The translations under genes and the position numbers were made by a program. The notes below the pieces were generated by a model. That model searched no databases and was not told the DNA's origin. It worked only from the letters and a program-made list of their open reading frames with translations. Positions 5,448-7,413 of a stretch of DNA of 7,413 nucleotides are shown here, one piece after another. Position 1 is the stretch's first letter. Every line of letters begins with the position of its first letter. The stretch comes from DAOPXV01 sp035352535 (GTDB lineage Bacteria; Muiribacteriota; UBA9980): the NCBI GenBank assembly GCA_964545075.1, contig CAZJFS010000200.1, positions 1 to 7,413 on the forward strand. The letters are read 5' to 3'.

Positions 5448-6506
5448 ATGGGCGATAATAAAAAAATTTATCTGATAACCGGCGGCGCCGGATTTATCGG
5501 CACGAATTTCATTAAATATATGTTCGATAAATACGCCGGTAAGATATCCGTCATAAACTTTGACGCGCTCACTTACGCTGGAAATCTCAAAAGCCTTCAA
5601 AACGTTGAATCTAACCCTGATTATCGCTTTATGAAAGGCGATATAGCGGAGGCCACTCTGGTTGAAAAAGCCTTCAATGGCGATGAAAAAATCGATTATG
5701 TGATTAATTTCGCCGCCGAATCGCACGTGGACCGCTCTATCATGGATTCTTCCCCTTTTATCAGGGCAAACATACAGGGCGTTCAGGTGCTTCTCGACGC
5801 TTCCAGAAAGCACGGCGTTAAAAGGTTCCTCCAGGTATCGACCGACGAGGTTTACGGCAGCCTCGGCGAAACCGGCCTTTTTACAGAGGAAACGCCGGTG
5901 GCCCCCAATTCCCCGTATTCGGCGAGTAAAGCCGCGGCCGATCTGCTGGTGAGATCATATTACCACACCCATAAAATGCCGGTAATAACTACCAGGTGTT
6001 CCAACAATTACGGCCCTTACCAGTTCCCTGAAAAGCTCATACCGCTTATAATAGCCAACGTCCTCAACAAAAAACCGCTCCCGGTTTACGGGCGTGGGAC
6101 GAACGTCCGCGACTGGCTTTACGTTACCGACCATTGCTCCGCCATCGACGCGGTCATTCATGGCGGCGAATGCGGCGAAGTTTATAATATAGGCGGAAAT
6201 AACGAATGGAAAAATATCGACATAGTCAACGTCATCTGCGATATTCTCGAAAAGAAAGGGATTGCGGGCGGCCGTGACCTTATAACATACGTGAAGGACA
6301 GACCCGGCCACGATTTGCGCTACGCCATCGATTCTTCTAAAATGCAGCGTCAACTCGGTTGGAAACCCTCCGTCGAATTCGAGGCCGGAATAGAAATGAC
6401 GATCGGCTGGTATCTGAACAACCGCCAATGGTGGGAAGAAATAATTTCCGGCGAGTATAAAAAATATTATGAGACCCTTTATGCTCCCAAAATGAATACA
6501 AAATGA
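5448..6506 (+). CDS. rmlB: dTDP-glucose 4,6-dehydratase (RmlB/RfbB)
   Basis: This 352-residue short-chain dehydrogenase of the extended type converts dTDP-D-glucose to dTDP-4-keto-6-deoxy-D-glucose using bound NAD+. The product is the precursor of dTDP-rhamnose and other 6-deoxysugars for surface polysaccharides. The Rossmann motif TGGAGFIG is at 11-18. NFAAESHVDRSI (87-98) and STDEVYG (131-137) are the RmlB signatures; T132-D133-E134 correspond to the active-site Thr/Asp/Glu. Y157 and K161 form the YxxxK pair, followed by RCSNNYGPYQFPEKLIPL and the sugar-nucleotide loop GRGTNVRDWLYV (216-227). Length and motifs are complete. ATG 5448 is preferred over the upstream TTG at 5403 because GGAGG sits eight bases before it and the family begins close to the GxxGxxG motif. 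No rmlA, rmlC or rmlD lies in the window. The stop overlaps the next start (ATGA). Confidence 0.95.
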   Translation: MGDNKKIYLITGGAGFIGTNFIKYMFDKYAGKISVINFDALTYAGNLKSLQNVESNPDYRFMKGDIAEATLVEKAFNGDEKIDYVINFAAESHVDRSIMDSSPFIRANIQGVQVLLDASRKHGVKRFLQVSTDEVYGSLGETGLFTEETPVAPNSPYSASKAAADLLVRSYYHTHKMPVITTRCSNNYGPYQFPEKLIPLIIANVLNKKPLPVYGRGTNVRDWLYVTDHCSAIDAVIHGGECGEVYNIGGNNEWKNIDIVNVICDILEKKGIAGGRDLITYVKDRPGHDLRYAIDSSKMQRQLGWKPSVEFEAGIEMTIGWYLNNRQWWEEIISGEYKKYYETLYAPKMNTK

Positions 6507-7413
6507 AAGATTTATACATTCTTTTACCCCTTATATTCGTCTTTTTAACGACATGGCTCGGATTTTTCGTTTACGAAAGGAATACGAAAAACCCGAAGAA
6601 TTACTTTTTTCTCGCCCTGATGTGCATTTTCGTCCTCGCCGATCTTTTCGAGCTGAAATCGGTTATGGGCCAGTCTTTAAGCGTCGCCAAGTCTTTTCTT
6701 TTCGCCCAGTCCCTGCCGATGATATTTTTCCCGGTGATACTTTTCTGTTTTAACAACGCTTACGTGGACTACTTCAAAATCCGCTCAAGTTGGATGTATT
6801 GGATCATTACAGCCCCGTTTCTCGTAGTTTTTCTTTTTCTGGCCCGGCTTTTAAACAACGGAACCATACAAATATCGGTGACTTCTTTCGACTACGGTTT
6901 CATAATATATCCGAATTTTCCGGTCAAAACCTTTTTTTCCGTTTATTTTCTTACGCTCCTTCTCGCTTTCATGCCCTTCTTCAGGACTTACCGCATGAGG
7001 GCGGTCAACATGGACTTCTACGGCGAAATACGCCTGCTTTTTCTATCGATATTCGCGCCCGTCGTTTTTTCATTCTGCGCTATGATCTATTGTAAAATAG
7101 TCTTTCTTGGCCTTTCCGGAAACGAAATAGTATATCCGTTCCTTCTCTTTCCGGCCACATTCTTCATTTCAACGCTTATGCTCGGAATTCTCATAGTCAG
7201 ATACAGGTCCTTCGACGTTTCAATAATTTTTAATAACGCCCTTATTTATTCGATATTGACGATATCCATTTCTTCCATCTACGTACTGGTTCAGAATTTT
7301 TCCGAAAATTTTTTCCAGCAGATGTTTCCTTCGGGAAATCGCGTTTACGGAATTTTTTCTGCGCTGCTCGTGGCGTTTCTTTTCGAGCCCATAAATTCGA
7401 AGATAAACATTTT
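6503..7413 (+). CDS. Multi-TM sensor N-terminus, probably a membrane histidine kinase (truncated by window)
   Basis: The frame is open for 303 codons and runs off the right edge. The visible part is almost entirely membrane: hydrophobic segments lie at about 4-23, 34-51, 66-84, 98-115, 142-160, 177-196, 209-232, 245-263 and 282-295. Near the end, RYRSFDVSIIFNNALIYSILT (from 233) and LLVAFLFEPINSKI (288-301) match the pattern typical of the junction between a 7TM-type sensor region and a cytoplasmic GAF/PAS-kinase or related output module: 'RYRLFD...R..vY..Lt' then 'A.lFqPlr..i'. The output domain is outside the window, so a kinase, a diguanylate cyclase or a phosphatase are all possible. The start overlaps the rmlB stop in an ATGA, with no separate SD, which implies translational coupling. 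Its ligand is unknown; the pairing with rmlB hints at envelope sensing, but that is inference. Confidence 0.65.
   Translation, partial: MKDLYILLPLIFVFLTTWLGFFVYERNTKNPKNYFFLALMCIFVLADLFELKSVMGQSLSVAKSFLFAQSLPMIFFPVILFCFNNAYVDYFKIRSSWMYWIITAPFLVVFLFLARLLNNGTIQISVTSFDYGFIIYPNFPVKTFFSVYFLTLLLAFMPFFRTYRMRAVNMDFYGEIRLLFLSIFAPVVFSFCAMIYCKIVFLGLSGNEIVYPFLLFPATFFISTLMLGILIVRYRSFDVSIIFNNALIYSILTISISSIYVLVQNFSENFFQQMFPSGNRVYGIFSALLVAFLFEPINSKINI

Noticed and set aside
5955..6428. Minus-strand open frame of 157 codons inside rmlB (also 5418-5813)
   Set aside because: Antisense shadows of a complete, highly conserved RmlB frame; no plausible start signal or recognisable protein.
6553..7095. Plus-strand open frames at 6553-6753 and 6790-7095
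   Set aside because: Out-of-frame with the continuous membrane-sensor frame from 6503, which has regular TM segments; the alternatives are Arg/Phe-rich shadows.

Overview
The window reads as chromosomal sequence from a bacterium with moderate GC, frequent ATA (Ile) codons, AT-rich intergenic regions with sigma-70-type promoters, and strong Shine-Dalgarno (SD) sites on only some genes. The mix of a long TPR protein, a treble-clef/RING-like mini-protein, a soluble receiver-histidine kinase and a multi-TM sensor would suit a poorly cultured, TPR-rich lineage. No marker gene fixes the taxon, so this is only an impression. No RNA gene, CRISPR array, insertion sequence or tRNA was seen, and no intergenic gap exceeds about 160 bases.

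Left part (1-2012, minus strand): a large exported or membrane-anchored TPR protein that runs off the left edge. It has its own textbook promoter at 1937-1965.

Middle part (2013-5345, minus strand): four closely packed co-directional genes. In transcription order they are a receiver-histidine kinase fusion (5288-4086), a three-TM protein resembling the Pycsar effector/DUF5706 (PycTM) family (4048-3506), a divergent NifS/IscS-like class V aminotransferase (3492-2332) and a 105-residue prokaryotic RING-like zinc protein (2330-2013). Gaps are 37, 13 and 1 nt, and the last gene's SD lies inside the end of the aminotransferase gene. A sigma-70-like promoter with an inverted repeat across its -35 box precedes the kinase, and a hairpin plus broken T-run lies at the end of the RING gene. 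This looks like one operon. It is the most unusual part of the window: a signalling kinase, a possible membrane effector, a PLP enzyme altered in several cofactor contacts and a small RING-like protein, with no nucleotide cyclase visible.

Right part (5410-7413, plus strand): a divergently transcribed dTDP-glucose 4,6-dehydratase (RmlB) overlaps by ATGA with a multi-TM sensor N-terminus cut by the right edge. The rest of the dTDP-rhamnose pathway is not in the window.

The two outer units are readily interpretable. The function of the four-gene unit is not known from sequence alone. A link to antiphage defence or stress signalling is a hypothesis resting mainly on the PycTM-like resemblance.
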